DNA of 64,000 bases from Emticicia sp040253585. GTDB taxonomy: Bacteria > Bacteroidota > Bacteroidia > Cytophagales > Spirosomataceae. A model generated the notes under the pieces. The model searched no databases. It was given only the letters and a program-made list of their open reading frames with translations, and had not been told where the DNA came from. The translations under genes and the position numbers were made by a program. Location: NCBI RefSeq assembly GCF_040253585.1, contig NZ_JBELAU010000008.1, positions 1 to 64,000 on the forward strand. The letters are read 5' to 3'. Positions 1 to 9,400 of the stretch are shown here, piece by piece; the stretch's first letter is position 1; the number at the start of each line of letters is the position of its first letter.

Positions 1-14
1 AAAATTCGTTCTAT

Positions 15-548
15 TTAATTTGTAATATCGCTAACTTTTACTTCAAGTCCTTCAAGTAATTTTGATTTTACGATTTCATTATCTGTTCCTTTCGAGAAAA
101 TCTTGTAGCCATCATTCTCTAATGAAAAAACCTCAATTGTATCATATTCAGGAAAGATAATCCAATATTCTTTTACGCCGTATTTCTGATAGATTTCTTT
201 TTTATCAACAGTATCAATGTAAAATGAACTCTTTGAAACTATCTCAACCAATAAATCTGGCACTCCACGAATCCAATCTTTTATAATTCCTTTGTTTTCA
301 TCAGAAATATAAATCAAATCTGGTTGAACTCGGTTTACATCTTCTTCAAAAATTACATCAAGAGGTGAAATTAAAATTTTACCCAGCTTTTTTTTCTTTG
401 TGAATACTTTAAAAATGTCATTCAGTTCAGATAAAATAATTTGGTGTCTTGAAATAGGACTTGGCGACATAATTTCTTCCCCATTTATAATTTGAACTAA
501 GTCCCAATCTTGCAGACTTTTCGTCTCAATGTTTGCCAATAGTTCCAT
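15..548 (-). CDS. Uma2-family (DUF820) nuclease-fold protein
   Basis: This 177-residue protein resembles the Uma2/DUF820 family, which has a PD-(D/E)XK restriction-endonuclease fold and mostly unknown targets. The visible core is 'VQPDLIYIS' followed by 'VPDLLVEIVSKSS', giving the D...ExxSxSS pattern, then 'YQKYGVKEYWII' near the C-terminus. The reading frame extends to a TTG at 569, but the ATG at 548 gives the usual 'MELLANIE' start and is preferred. It lies just after lysA on the same strand, with no partner antitoxin or methylase gene. The fold assignment is fairly secure; any cellular role is unknown. Confidence 0.85.
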   Translation of the reverse strand: MELLANIETKSLQDWDLVQIINGEEIMSPSPISRHQIILSELNDIFKVFTKKKKLGKILISPLDVIFEEDVNRVQPDLIYISDENKGIIKDWIRGVPDLLVEIVSKSSFYIDTVDKKEIYQKYGVKEYWIIFPEYDTIEVFSLENDGYKIFSKGTDNEIVKSKLLEGLEVKVSDITN

Positions 549-580
549 AATATTATGATTTTTAATCAAATATAAGAAAT

Positions 581-1801
581 TTACAAATCAATCATCACTT
601 GGTTTTTCAGAATGTCTTCCATCGTTTCACGTTGGCGAATGAGATGGGTTTGTCCGTTGTAAATCAGCACTTCGGCTGGGCGGAAACGTGAATTATAGTT
701 CGAGGCCATCGAGAAACCATAGGCACCAGCGTTTTTAATCACGATTATGTCGCCTTCTTTGGTTTTTGGCAGTTTTCTATCTTTGCCAAAAGTATCTGTT
801 TCGCAGATGTAGCCTACAATATCATACATTTCTTTCTCTTCACCATCCAAATTTGAGCCATTGATTATTTCGTGGTAAGCATCATACATCATCGGGCGGA
901 TAAGGTGATTTAGACCAGAATCTACACCAATAAAATTGCGTTCAGGGCTGTACTTTACTACATTCGCACGAGCCAACAAATACCCACTTTCGCTTACTAA
1001 AAACTTACCTGGCTCAAACCAAAGTTCTACGTCACGACCAAATTTTTCGCAAAAATCATTGAAAACTTTCACCACACCTTCACCCAATTTCTCCATATCG
1101 GTTACGTGGTCGTCTTCTTTGTAAGCTACCTTAAAGCCCGAACCTAAATCTATGAACTGAATATTTGGGAAATACTTAAAAGTAAGGTCAAAAAGCTTTT
1201 CGGCGGCTTCTATAATTACGTTGGCATTCTTGAAATCTGAACCTGTATGTTGGTGTAAACCCACCACATTTAGGTCGTATTTCTGCACAATAGCGTTAAT
1301 CTCTTCAGCTTGCTCAATCGAAATACCAAACTTTGAATCTTTATGTCCTGTCGAAATCTTGAGCGTTCCACCCGCCATAATGTGCGGATTGATTCGCAAA
1401 CAAATCGGAAAAAGATTGCCGTAAGTTTGACCAAATTTTTCAAGCAATGGCAACGAGTCAAGATTCATTCTTAAACCCATTTCAACGGCTTCTTGCACTT
1501 CCGAAAAAGCTACGCCACTCGGTGTGTATTGAATCTGATTGGGTGCATAACCAGCCAAAATAGCCAAATGGGCTTCTTGCATCGAAACGACATCAATGTC
1601 AACGCCATTTTTACGCATCAATTTCATGATACTAACGTTGGTCAATGCCTTACAAGCGTATTTTATTTTAAGATTCGTACCCGCAAATGCAGTACGCATT
1701 TTGGCAATTTGTTCTTCAATTTTATGCCCATCATAGACATAAACTGGTGTTCCGAATTGTTCGGCTAAGGCTTCGACGCCAATATTTTGTATTGAAAACA
1801 T
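581..1801 (-). CDS. lysA: Diaminopimelate decarboxylase
   Basis: This enzyme removes a carboxyl group from meso-diaminopimelate to give L-lysine, the last step of the DAP pathway, in the cytosol. The 406-residue length is typical of fold-III PLP decarboxylases. The PLP lysine is in 'KYACKALTN' (about residue 51). A glycine-rich phosphate-binding stretch 'DLGSGFKV', the motif 'EPGKFLV' and the C-terminal 'ICETDTF', which carries the catalytic cysteine of the other subunit, are all present. The ATG at 1801 gives a normal N-terminus. It is followed 32 bases later by the Uma2-type gene on the same strand. The identification is firm; norspermidine-type decarboxylases are related, but a separate nspC is present at 54.9 kb. 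Confidence 0.95.
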   Translation of the reverse strand: MFSIQNIGVEALAEQFGTPVYVYDGHKIEEQIAKMRTAFAGTNLKIKYACKALTNVSIMKLMRKNGVDIDVVSMQEAHLAILAGYAPNQIQYTPSGVAFSEVQEAVEMGLRMNLDSLPLLEKFGQTYGNLFPICLRINPHIMAGGTLKISTGHKDSKFGISIEQAEEINAIVQKYDLNVVGLHQHTGSDFKNANVIIEAAEKLFDLTFKYFPNIQFIDLGSGFKVAYKEDDHVTDMEKLGEGVVKVFNDFCEKFGRDVELWFEPGKFLVSESGYLLARANVVKYSPERNFIGVDSGLNHLIRPMMYDAYHEIINGSNLDGEEKEMYDIVGYICETDTFGKDRKLPKTKEGDIIVIKNAGAYGFSMASNYNSRFRPAEVLIYNGQTHLIRQRETMEDILKNQVMIDL

Positions 1802-1822
1802 ACGAATTTAATTTTCAATGAT

Positions 1823-1868
1823 TGAATGAAAGAATGATAGAATGATAGAATACTTACTTTCAATCAAT
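1823..1868. repeat. Low-complexity intergenic repeat (GAATGATA words)
   Basis: The spacer upstream of lysA carries tandem words built on GAATGATA (1831-1850), followed by a partial inverse (TTTCAATCAATT). The same words, AATGATAGAATGA and its complement, recur at 49664-49730, about 48 kb away. This is direct sequence observation; the function is unknown. Confidence 0.7.
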
Positions 1869-1903
1869 TACATTGAATTTTTTAATTTAAAAAACTACCG
1901 TTA

Positions 1904-1921
1904 CCTGAGCGAAGTCGAAGG
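1904..1921. repeat. CCTGAGCG-AGTCGAAGG intergenic motif
   Basis: The 18-base imperfect palindrome CCTGAGCGAAGTCGAAGG abuts the stop codon of the DUF3127 gene. A related expanded form is found at 58388-58421 inside a terminator hairpin. I recognise this word as common between genes in Bacteroidota genomes, but its role is not established here. Confidence 0.6.
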
Positions 1922-2308
1922 TTAAAATGGCAAATCGTCTTTGTCGCCTTCAGCAGAAACTGCAAACTCTGAAGCAACCGCAGTTGGTTGTGCAGGAGCA
2001 GATGCTCTGTAAGGTGTTGGAGCTGGTGCCTCGGCAGATTCTGAGCCAGCTAATTCAATTTTCCACGCTTTTAGGTCAGTAAACCAACGGCCGTTATACT
2101 CACGGCTTTCGGCATCGAATGACACTAAAAGTTCATTTCCGATTGTCAAAAAAGTTTCGTTAAATTTATCTCCCCAGATTGTAAGGCATACTTTCTTTGG
2201 GTATTGTCCATCTGTTTCTATTACAAAATCTTGTTTTTTCCAAGGCCCATTTTTGCCTTCGCCTGATTGCACAGCTAATACGTGAATAAGTCTTCCTTTG
2301 ATTTCCAT
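1922..2308 (-). CDS. DUF3127 protein, OB-fold, SSB-like acidic tail
   Basis: This 128-residue protein matches the DUF3127 family, small Bacteroidota proteins thought to adopt an OB fold related to single-stranded DNA-binding proteins. It begins 'MEIKGRLIHVL' and has the sheet-forming stretches 'VCLTIWGDKF' and 'LLVSFDAESREYNGRWFTDL'. A flexible Ala/Pro linker (about 92-115) leads to the terminal residues 'DDLPF', which mimic the acidic SSB C-terminal tip that docks partner proteins. The frame stays open up to 2419, but a candidate -7 box at 2333-2340 lies inside that extension, so the ATG at 2308 is chosen. DNA binding is an inference. Confidence 0.85.
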   Translation of the reverse strand: MEIKGRLIHVLAVQSGEGKNGPWKKQDFVIETDGQYPKKVCLTIWGDKFNETFLTIGNELLVSFDAESREYNGRWFTDLKAWKIELAGSESAEAPAPTPYRASAPAQPTAVASEFAVSAEGDKDDLPF

Positions 2309-2332
2309 TTTTTGATTAAATAAAAGTTTACA

Positions 2333-2340
2333 CAAAAGTA
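2333..2340 (-). promoter_or_regulatory. Candidate -7 box for the DUF3127 gene
   Basis: Read on the minus strand this is TACTTTTG, matching the Bacteroidota -7 consensus TAnnTTTG, 25 bases before the chosen ATG. No clear TTG is seen at the -33 distance, so this is a partial match only. It supports the shorter start. Confidence 0.45.
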
Positions 2341-2511
2341 CGCCTAATCTTTGAAATGGAAAAGCAAAGAAGAAAGGATATGCGAATCGAGCTGTAAACT
2401 TAGAAGCTTTACAAAACATTAATATAGGCTTTTGAAATAATCCTGTAAATTTGAATTCTTATTGCACACATTTTTATATCACAAGAGTAAAAAAATTAAC
2501 CAATCATCAGC

Positions 2512-3843
2512 ATGAGAAAACATTTCATTTTAGTTTTATCTTCATTTATTCTTTCAGTTTCTTCTTTCGCACAAACTCAATCTGGGCCTATCCAGTCCGG
2601 GCCAATGTTGGGTTACTCAGAAATGAAAGAGGTTTTGCTTTGGGTACAAACCCAAAAAGAAGCCAACGTAAAGTTTGTTTATTGGGACAAAGAAAATCCA
2701 GTAGTAAAATTTTCAACCGATGAAGCAAAAACCAATAAAACCGATGTATTTGTAGCAAAATTGGTTGCGAATAAGGTTTTACCGGGAAAAAAATATACTT
2801 ATGAAGTTTATGTGGATAAGAAAAAAGTAAATTTTAATTATCCACTCGAATTTCAGACCCAAACCCTCTGGCAATGGAGAACCGACGCACCAGCATTCAA
2901 ATTTGCGGTTGGGAGCTGTACTTACGTGAACGAAGAAGCATTCGACCGCCCTGGTAAACCGTATGGTTCTGAGTATGAGATTTTTACGAGTATCTACAAA
3001 TCTAAGCCTGATTTTATGGTGTGGAGCGGTGATAATACCTATCTGAGAGAAGCCGATTGGAACACAAAAACGGGTATTTTACACCGATATACACACACTC
3101 GCTCGTTGCCAGAAATGCAGCCGCTTTTGGCAAATGTACATAACTATGCCATTTGGGACGACCATGATTTTGGCCCAAATGACTCTGACAGAGGTTTTGT
3201 GAGTAAACAACAAACACTTGATGCCTTCAAACTTTTTTGGGGAAATCTGAATTATGCTTTTGATAATGAGGGAGTTACGGGATCGTTTCAATGGGCTGAC
3301 TGCCAATTCTTTTTGGTTGACGACCGTTGGTGGAGAACCCCAAACGACCGCACGACTGGTTCAAGAGATTATTTCGGGCAAAAACAAATGCAATGGCTGA
3401 TTGATGCCATGAAATTCTCGAATGCTCCATTCAAGTTTGTAGTTGTGGGTGGTCAGGTTGGAAATCCTGCTAAGATTTTTGAAAACTATGCTAATTATGA
3501 AGAAGAACGCAATCAGTTTTTTGATTTAATTACAAAAGAGAAAATTCCTGGAGTGATATTTATTAGCGGAGACCGCCACTGGACGGCCCTCTGCAAAACT
3601 GAGCGTGCAAGTACCTATCCATTGTATGATTTGACGGTTTCGGCACTTACTTCGGGGCCATCAGGACCTGTAAAAGAAGAAAAAGATACACCTTATGTCG
3701 AAGGCACAACCGTAACAAAACACAATTATGGATTATTGGAAGTTTCGGGAAAAAGAAATGAAAGAGTTTTGAAAATAAATGTTTTGGATAAGGACGGAAA
3801 AGAAATCTGGACAAAAGAAATTAAAGCAAGTGAATTAAGATAA
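2512..3843 (+). CDS. PhoD-type metallophosphatase, secreted
   Basis: This 443-residue exported protein resembles alkaline phosphatase D/PhoD-type metallophosphoesterases, which hydrolyse phosphodiesters or monoesters outside the cytoplasm. A signal peptide ends near residue 21 ('SVSSFAQTQ'). An N-terminal fibronectin-like PhoD_N region (about 25-115) precedes the catalytic domain. Metal-binding motifs are visible: 'VGSCTYVNEEAFDR', 'WSGDNTYLREAD', 'WDDHDFGPND' and 'FISGDRHWTAL'. The gene is divergent from the DUF3127 gene and ends at a strong hairpin shared with the convergent SusD operon. Substrate and metal (Ca/Fe as in PhoD) are inferred from the family. Confidence 0.88.
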   Translation: MRKHFILVLSSFILSVSSFAQTQSGPIQSGPMLGYSEMKEVLLWVQTQKEANVKFVYWDKENPVVKFSTDEAKTNKTDVFVAKLVANKVLPGKKYTYEVYVDKKKVNFNYPLEFQTQTLWQWRTDAPAFKFAVGSCTYVNEEAFDRPGKPYGSEYEIFTSIYKSKPDFMVWSGDNTYLREADWNTKTGILHRYTHTRSLPEMQPLLANVHNYAIWDDHDFGPNDSDRGFVSKQQTLDAFKLFWGNLNYAFDNEGVTGSFQWADCQFFLVDDRWWRTPNDRTTGSRDYFGQKQMQWLIDAMKFSNAPFKFVVVGGQVGNPAKIFENYANYEEERNQFFDLITKEKIPGVIFISGDRHWTALCKTERASTYPLYDLTVSALTSGPSGPVKEEKDTPYVEGTTVTKHNYGLLEVSGKRNERVLKINVLDKDGKEIWTKEIKASELR

Positions 3844-3889
3844 GTGATCAATAGAAAATCACCTTAAAGAAAATAGGTTCATAAACAAA

Positions 3890-3930
3890 TTAGGAGTCAG
3901 TAACTTGATTTTACTGACTCCTAATTTTTG
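3890..3930. terminator. Bidirectional terminator, 14-bp stem
   Basis: A perfect 14-bp stem (3890-3903 with 3911-3924) and 7-base loop are followed by TTTTT on the plus strand and preceded by A-rich sequence. It sits between the convergent PhoD-type gene and the first SusC/SusD operon and could serve both. Confidence 0.88.
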
Positions 3931-3944
3931 TTTATTGGTAAAGT

Positions 3945-4661
3945 TTATCTTACAGTAAAAGCGAGTTGACAGTTTGAATTTGCTTCTGATACTGCCGTTT
4001 GGTCATTGCAAATACCATCGAAATTCCAAGTACTAAAAACCGAACCATCGGTTGTAGTTAGCACCCATGTAACAATAAAGCTATCGGCATCAACAGCTCC
4101 ATAAGCGGCTTGCTCTCTTGGGCGAAATCTTGCTCCTACTGGTCGTGGTCGTGAAGGATTATTGAATACATTAACGCTGTTCACATTATCATACTTTACA
4201 GTTGCAGTTCGATAAAGATTATATACTTGGTCAGGCGTAATACTAAATAGATTCCAAACCCTATTTTCGGCTGGGGTAGCAATGGTTGTCAATAATTTAC
4301 CTTTCCCATTTCCACTTAAATCAGCTACTTTGGGATTTCCTTCGGGGTCATTATATGCTTCCAACATACGCACATAAATATCTATTTTACTGACAGTCAA
4401 TTTTTTATCCAACGAAACCCAACGAATTTTGAAATTAACTCTTGCCGAGCCTTGTACTGCTCTTGGAAAATTACGAGCATTTTCGACCTCATAAGGTTGT
4501 GGCCTTTGTAGCACGTTACCATTAAACAAAATTCCATCAAAAACAGTGTAAGCATGTACCCCTGGCTCCCAAGCAGGTACTGGATTTAGCGATTCATCTC
4601 GACAAGCTCCAAAAGCAAAAACGACCGAGATAATGACAGTTAAGCTGAGTATTTTTTTCAT
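3945..4661 (-). CDS. Lipoprotein of SusC/D locus 1
   Basis: This 238-residue lipoprotein has no function I recognise. The signal peptide ends in a lipobox 'AFGAC' with the lipidated cysteine at about residue 20, followed by 'RDES'. The rest is beta-rich, with mid-region 'KIRWVSLDKKLTVSKIDIYVRM' segments suggestive of an immunoglobulin-like fold. It starts 55 bases after the SusD gene on the same strand and so is probably the third gene of that operon. By position it may be a surface-exposed accessory ligand-binding protein, like SusE/SusF, although no sequence similarity to those is claimed. The second locus has a small lipoprotein in the equivalent place. Confidence 0.8.
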   Translation of the reverse strand: MKKILSLTVIISVVFAFGACRDESLNPVPAWEPGVHAYTVFDGILFNGNVLQRPQPYEVENARNFPRAVQGSARVNFKIRWVSLDKKLTVSKIDIYVRMLEAYNDPEGNPKVADLSGNGKGKLLTTIATPAENRVWNLFSITPDQVYNLYRTATVKYDNVNSVNVFNNPSRPRPVGARFRPREQAAYGAVDADSFIVTWVLTTTDGSVFSTWNFDGICNDQTAVSEANSNCQLAFTVR

Positions 4662-4716
4662 TTATTTACTTAAAAATTTGAAGTCTTTCTAATTATACAT
4701 TTGCTAAATTTAACAA

Positions 4717-6393
4717 TTAAAACTCCCATTTTAATTTAACTGTGTCCCAAAACACGGGGTCTCTATCAAAAATCACTTCAGTTAGTTTTGGGGTTGCATT
4801 TGGATTAATTGCTCCTTCTTGTGACGGATATGGCAATCGTAAAGCAAACTGTCGAGGGGGTCTGATTATTGGTTTATTGATAGTTGTCGGGAAACCTGTT
4901 CGACGCATGGCATTCCAAATTTCTTGCCCCTGCCCCCATGAACAAAACCAAAGCTGTTTCATTACCACATTCAACTTCGCTGAATTAGTGGTAGCATCAT
5001 CGTAAGATTTTAACACACTGCTCACATACTCATTAATAGCCGATGCTGTTGGGGTTTGAGCTAATGGGTCAGCTTTTACTCCAACGGCCACCACTCTTGC
5101 AATATGCTCTCTGATTGCTGCTTCAAAAATGGTTCGAGCATTACCAGTTCCACCTCCATCCAAAATAGACTCAATCTGATAAAACTTAACATTATTACTG
5201 GTTAAAAGAGGAAATATCCCATTTCCTGAGCCTGTTCCGCCTGTAAGCGTTCTGGCCACGGTATTTCGCCCACTGTAGAGTCCTCCTGCGGGGTATGCAC
5301 CAGGAGCTGTTCGTAGATTTCCATCAAGTGGTTGCCCAGTATTATCTCCTCTATCTCGACCAAAAAAACCTGCAACATAAAGCGAGTCCGACCTTGTTTC
5401 TCGGCCAAACACCTGCCTCCATCTTGCCCAAAAAGCAGGTTTTAATACCAAATAAGTACCACCAAAAGGAATAACGCCTCTATCCGTTGGGTTTGAAACA
5501 TCAAGAATGCTTGCAGTTTGGCGATAAAAATAAAAGTCTAATCGAGGATCACGATTAAATAGCATTTCTTGCATTAATTGATGACTAATATAGGGGAAAT
5601 TATTAGTTGTGAGATAAGCACTTTGAAACCACGGATGACGCCCATCAACAGGAGTAGAACTTGTACTGAAATTAAAAGTAAAATCATCGGCCGGGCTTGT
5701 GATGTATCCTCCTGCTGCAAGAGCGGTTCGTAAATCAGCATTACCTGTGGGCCTACCCTTTCGAGAATTAAGTAATAATTTTATCTTGACAGTCCTGGCA
5801 AATCTAATCCATTTTGCAGCACCGCCACTTCCCCCACCGTACATAAAATCAGCGGTTGGGTCTAATGGTTCGGCAGTTGTTCTTGAAAGATTCGTTACGG
5901 CTACATCACACAACTTGATTAAGTCTTCATAAATCTGTGAATCTTTATCAAATTTAGGTGTATTATTTCCGTTTCCTTGCCACGCCTCCGAATACGGGAC
6001 ATCGCCAAATGTATCAACAAAGTTTCCCATTGCAAAAGCTTTTAATGCTTGTGCAACACCTAAATAATGAGGGCTATTAGTACTACTTTTAATAATTGCC
6101 TCCACATTATTCATACTCTGATAAAAACTATTCCATAAACCATTGTAAGATTGATTTGATAAGTCGTAATCATCAGCACTCGTAAGCATTCCTGCAAAAC
6201 CCATTGAGTTTTGTCCCAAAGCTGTTGTGGCATTGATTACTGCATATTCGGCAGTTGGCAATAATAATCTTGGTGAAACAGTAGTGGGGCTATTAGGATC
6301 TCGGTTAATATCTAAGTCGGTGAGCTGGCAAGCATTTACCATAAAAATAAGTATGGTAGCTATTGCAATTATTGAAATATATCTTCCTTTCAT
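4717..6393 (-). CDS. SusD/RagB-type surface lipoprotein (SusD-like_2)
   Basis: This 558-residue lipoprotein is the substrate-binding lid of a SusC/SusD uptake pair on the outer-membrane surface. The lipobox is 'MVNAC' (Cys22), followed by 'QLTDLDINRDPNSPT'. This Asn-Pro-Asn/Asp-Pro-Asn start, together with 'YFGDVPYSEA'-like 'VDTFGDVPYSEAW' near residue 130, is typical of the SusD-like_2 subgroup. Helical TPR-like repeats fill the N-terminal half. It begins 40 bases after its SusC partner. SusD-like_2 proteins often go with peptide or unknown substrates rather than starch; with no hydrolase gene nearby, the ligand cannot be named. Confidence 0.92.
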   Translation of the reverse strand: MKGRYISIIAIATILIFMVNACQLTDLDINRDPNSPTTVSPRLLLPTAEYAVINATTALGQNSMGFAGMLTSADDYDLSNQSYNGLWNSFYQSMNNVEAIIKSSTNSPHYLGVAQALKAFAMGNFVDTFGDVPYSEAWQGNGNNTPKFDKDSQIYEDLIKLCDVAVTNLSRTTAEPLDPTADFMYGGGSGGAAKWIRFARTVKIKLLLNSRKGRPTGNADLRTALAAGGYITSPADDFTFNFSTSSTPVDGRHPWFQSAYLTTNNFPYISHQLMQEMLFNRDPRLDFYFYRQTASILDVSNPTDRGVIPFGGTYLVLKPAFWARWRQVFGRETRSDSLYVAGFFGRDRGDNTGQPLDGNLRTAPGAYPAGGLYSGRNTVARTLTGGTGSGNGIFPLLTSNNVKFYQIESILDGGGTGNARTIFEAAIREHIARVVAVGVKADPLAQTPTASAINEYVSSVLKSYDDATTNSAKLNVVMKQLWFCSWGQGQEIWNAMRRTGFPTTINKPIIRPPRQFALRLPYPSQEGAINPNATPKLTEVIFDRDPVFWDTVKLKWEF

Positions 6394-6432
6394 TTTTTCT
6401 TTTTTTACTTGATATACTGAAAAAATTGTAAC

Positions 6433-9400
6433 TTAGAATGATGCTGATAAATTGATACTAAAACGTCGAGTCGATGGAGAAGCTCCTAAATCAAACCCTT
6501 GTACATTAGAATCCGCAAAATCAGATAATACTTCTGGGTCAAAATTTAGGCCCTTCAGCATATTAGGGGCATAAAACCATAAATTTCTACCCGAAGCCGA
6601 AATTCTTAAAGTACCGAAAAATGGCAGTATTTTTTTCAAAAGTGGCTTAGGCACATTATACCCCATTGATACTTCACGCAGACGAATAGTAGTTATATCA
6701 TAGATATTGGTTTCATCGGCACCGTAAGCACCAAAACCGTTGGCAAAGTGATATTGAAAAGCTGAGAGAGGTATGGTATTTTTTATTTTCTTCCCAGTCT
6801 CATCAAGTATAGGTTTCTGAGTTTCGGGATCGCCTAAAACACCAGGAATTACCCTTAAACCTTCACGGTCTTCCGAGCTTGTCAGTTGGCCTCTGAGCAA
6901 TAAAGAAGCTGCGGTTGATGAAAACATACTTCCTCCGTGTCGATAATCCATGAGAGCTGTGAGTGTAAATGCTTTATAGGAAAACGTATTTGTCCAACCT
7001 ACGGTGAATTTTGGTGCTGGGTTTGCCAGAATTTCTGATACTTGATTGATAATCGTCAAGCCAGTTGTTGGATTTATCAGATAATTTCCTTCATCGTCAC
7101 GAGCAATACGTGAACCGTAAATCATACCAAACGGAAATCCATTACGGTGCATCGTTCCGAGTGAAGATAAGCCAGTTCCTCCCAAAAACAATTCTCCACT
7201 TGTACCCGCATCAATCACTTTCGAGCGAAGTTGCGTAAATGCCACAAATGAATTCCAAGTAAAGCCATTTTTTAGTTTTATTGGCACTAAATTCAAGCCA
7301 ATTTCAATTCCTTTATTATTAATTTTACCTGCATTGGTTTGCTTTGAACCAAAACCAGAAGAACTCGGAATAGTAGCCTGAACAATCAAATCAGTAGAGT
7401 TTCTATTAAAAAAAGCTACATCTAAACCGATTCTATTTTTAAAAAACTGTAGTTCTGTACCGACTTCAACTTCAGCAGTAAACTCAGGTTTTAGCGTTGT
7501 ATTATTTAGTGATGAAGGTAAACTAATAGCTGGAACTGGCTTGCCATTAAAGTATTGAACATTAAAATTATAAGTTGTGAATACGCTATATGGATCAGCA
7601 TCTTTTCCAACCTTGGCATAACTGGCACGAAGTTTACCAAAACTCAATATACTTTTTGGTAAATCGAAGGCATCGGTAAAAATAAACGAACCGCTCACCG
7701 ATGGATAAAGATAGCTATTATTAGTCGAAGGTAAGGTAGACGAATAATCATTACGAACCGTAGCAGTAATGAAGGCATAATTGTTGTAGGAAGCCCCATA
7801 TTCTGCAAAGAAGCCATATAGATTACGTCTTTCTCTGTATTCAGAAGCTGTTTGAGCATCAGTACCTGTAATAACTAAGAGGTTGGGGTCAATTACTTTT
7901 TGTCCTAAGACCGAGCTAAAATTTCGGTAGCGTTGATTGGCATTAAAACCAACCAACAAACGCATATTTATTTTTTCGTTAATATCCCGATTGGCCGACG
8001 CTAAGAATGTAAAATCTATTTCGGTATTTGTAATATCTCGACGATTGACCTGACCCAGTGGTACTAAATTTCCACCTGGCCGATAAACATCTCTACGAAC
8101 TTCTGAATAGGTATTTACGCCACCTTTAGCTGTCAAATTGAGCCACGGTGTAACATCATAGTTGAGAGCTAAATTTCCAAAAACACGATTTACATTGCTA
8201 TTATAAACATTGTACTTGGCTGTCCATAAAGGATTATCGGCATCTCCTCGATAAAAAATATTTTCACCCGTAACAGGGTTTTCAAATGGATAGTTATTCA
8301 AATCATAATTACGAGGCATATAAAACAAACGAGAGTAAATAGAACCCGTTCCCAAACCTCCAGTGTAATCAGAAAAGAAACCCGCTCCTGATTGAGGAGA
8401 AGACTGATTGGTATTTACGTAATTTACATTACCATTCAGATTAAGTTTATTAACCAAAGTAGCATTGCCACCAAAATTAAGCGTCGTTCGGTTTGCACCC
8501 GAATTCGGCACAATACCTTCATTAGTCATGCGTGAAGCTCCTGCACTAATAGTTGTTTTATCACCAGTAGAACTAATGTTAATACTGTTTTCAATAACAT
8601 TACCTGTACGAAAAAAACCGCCAATAATATCATGTGGCACTAATGGCACTCCAACCGGATTTCCCCGACCATCAACAATCTGTGGAAAAATCGAAGGATA
8701 ATTTTGCGAAGAGCCATAACTACCTGCCAACGGATGCGATACAAAACCAGCAGGATAGCCACTTTCGATAACATCATAATATCGTACAAAACCTAATGAC
8801 TGATTGACTCTCGTTACTTCTGAAGGAAAAACTGTTCCCCAGTTACCGATCGAGCCATTGCTGTAAGTTTGCTCAAAACCTTGAGTATAAGTATTTTGGT
8901 AGTCGGGAATTGTAGAAATCTGTTCAAACGAATAAGACGAATTAAAGTTTACTTCTAAGCCTTTCTTTGCACTTTTGCTACCTGATTTGGTTGTAATCAC
9001 AACAACACCGTTGGCAGCACGAGAGCCATACAATGCCGATGCAGCTGCTCCTTTTAAAATCGTTAATGATTCAATATTATTCGGGTCAATGTCATAAGCA
9101 CGGTTTGAGGTAACTGTATTTTGATTAAAACCATCAGTTGCATTAACCGAATTATCGAATGGGATACCATCTACCACAAAAAGTGGCTGATTATTACCAG
9201 AAAATGAAGTATTTCCTCTGATTGTGATTCTGGTTGACTGTCCTGGGGCTCCACCACCTGCTACTACATTTACCCCTGGTACTTTTCCAGTCAATGCCCG
9301 CAAGGCATCAGGTTCTGAGCGTTGTTGCAAGTCTTCGGCTTTTACGTTTGAGATAGCGTAAGCAATCGCTTTTTTTTCACGCTGAATACCGATGGCCGTA

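Noticed and set aside
1823..1868. Considered as the start of a CRISPR array
   Set aside because: The repeated words are only about 8-10 bases, contiguous and without spacers, and no cas genes are present.
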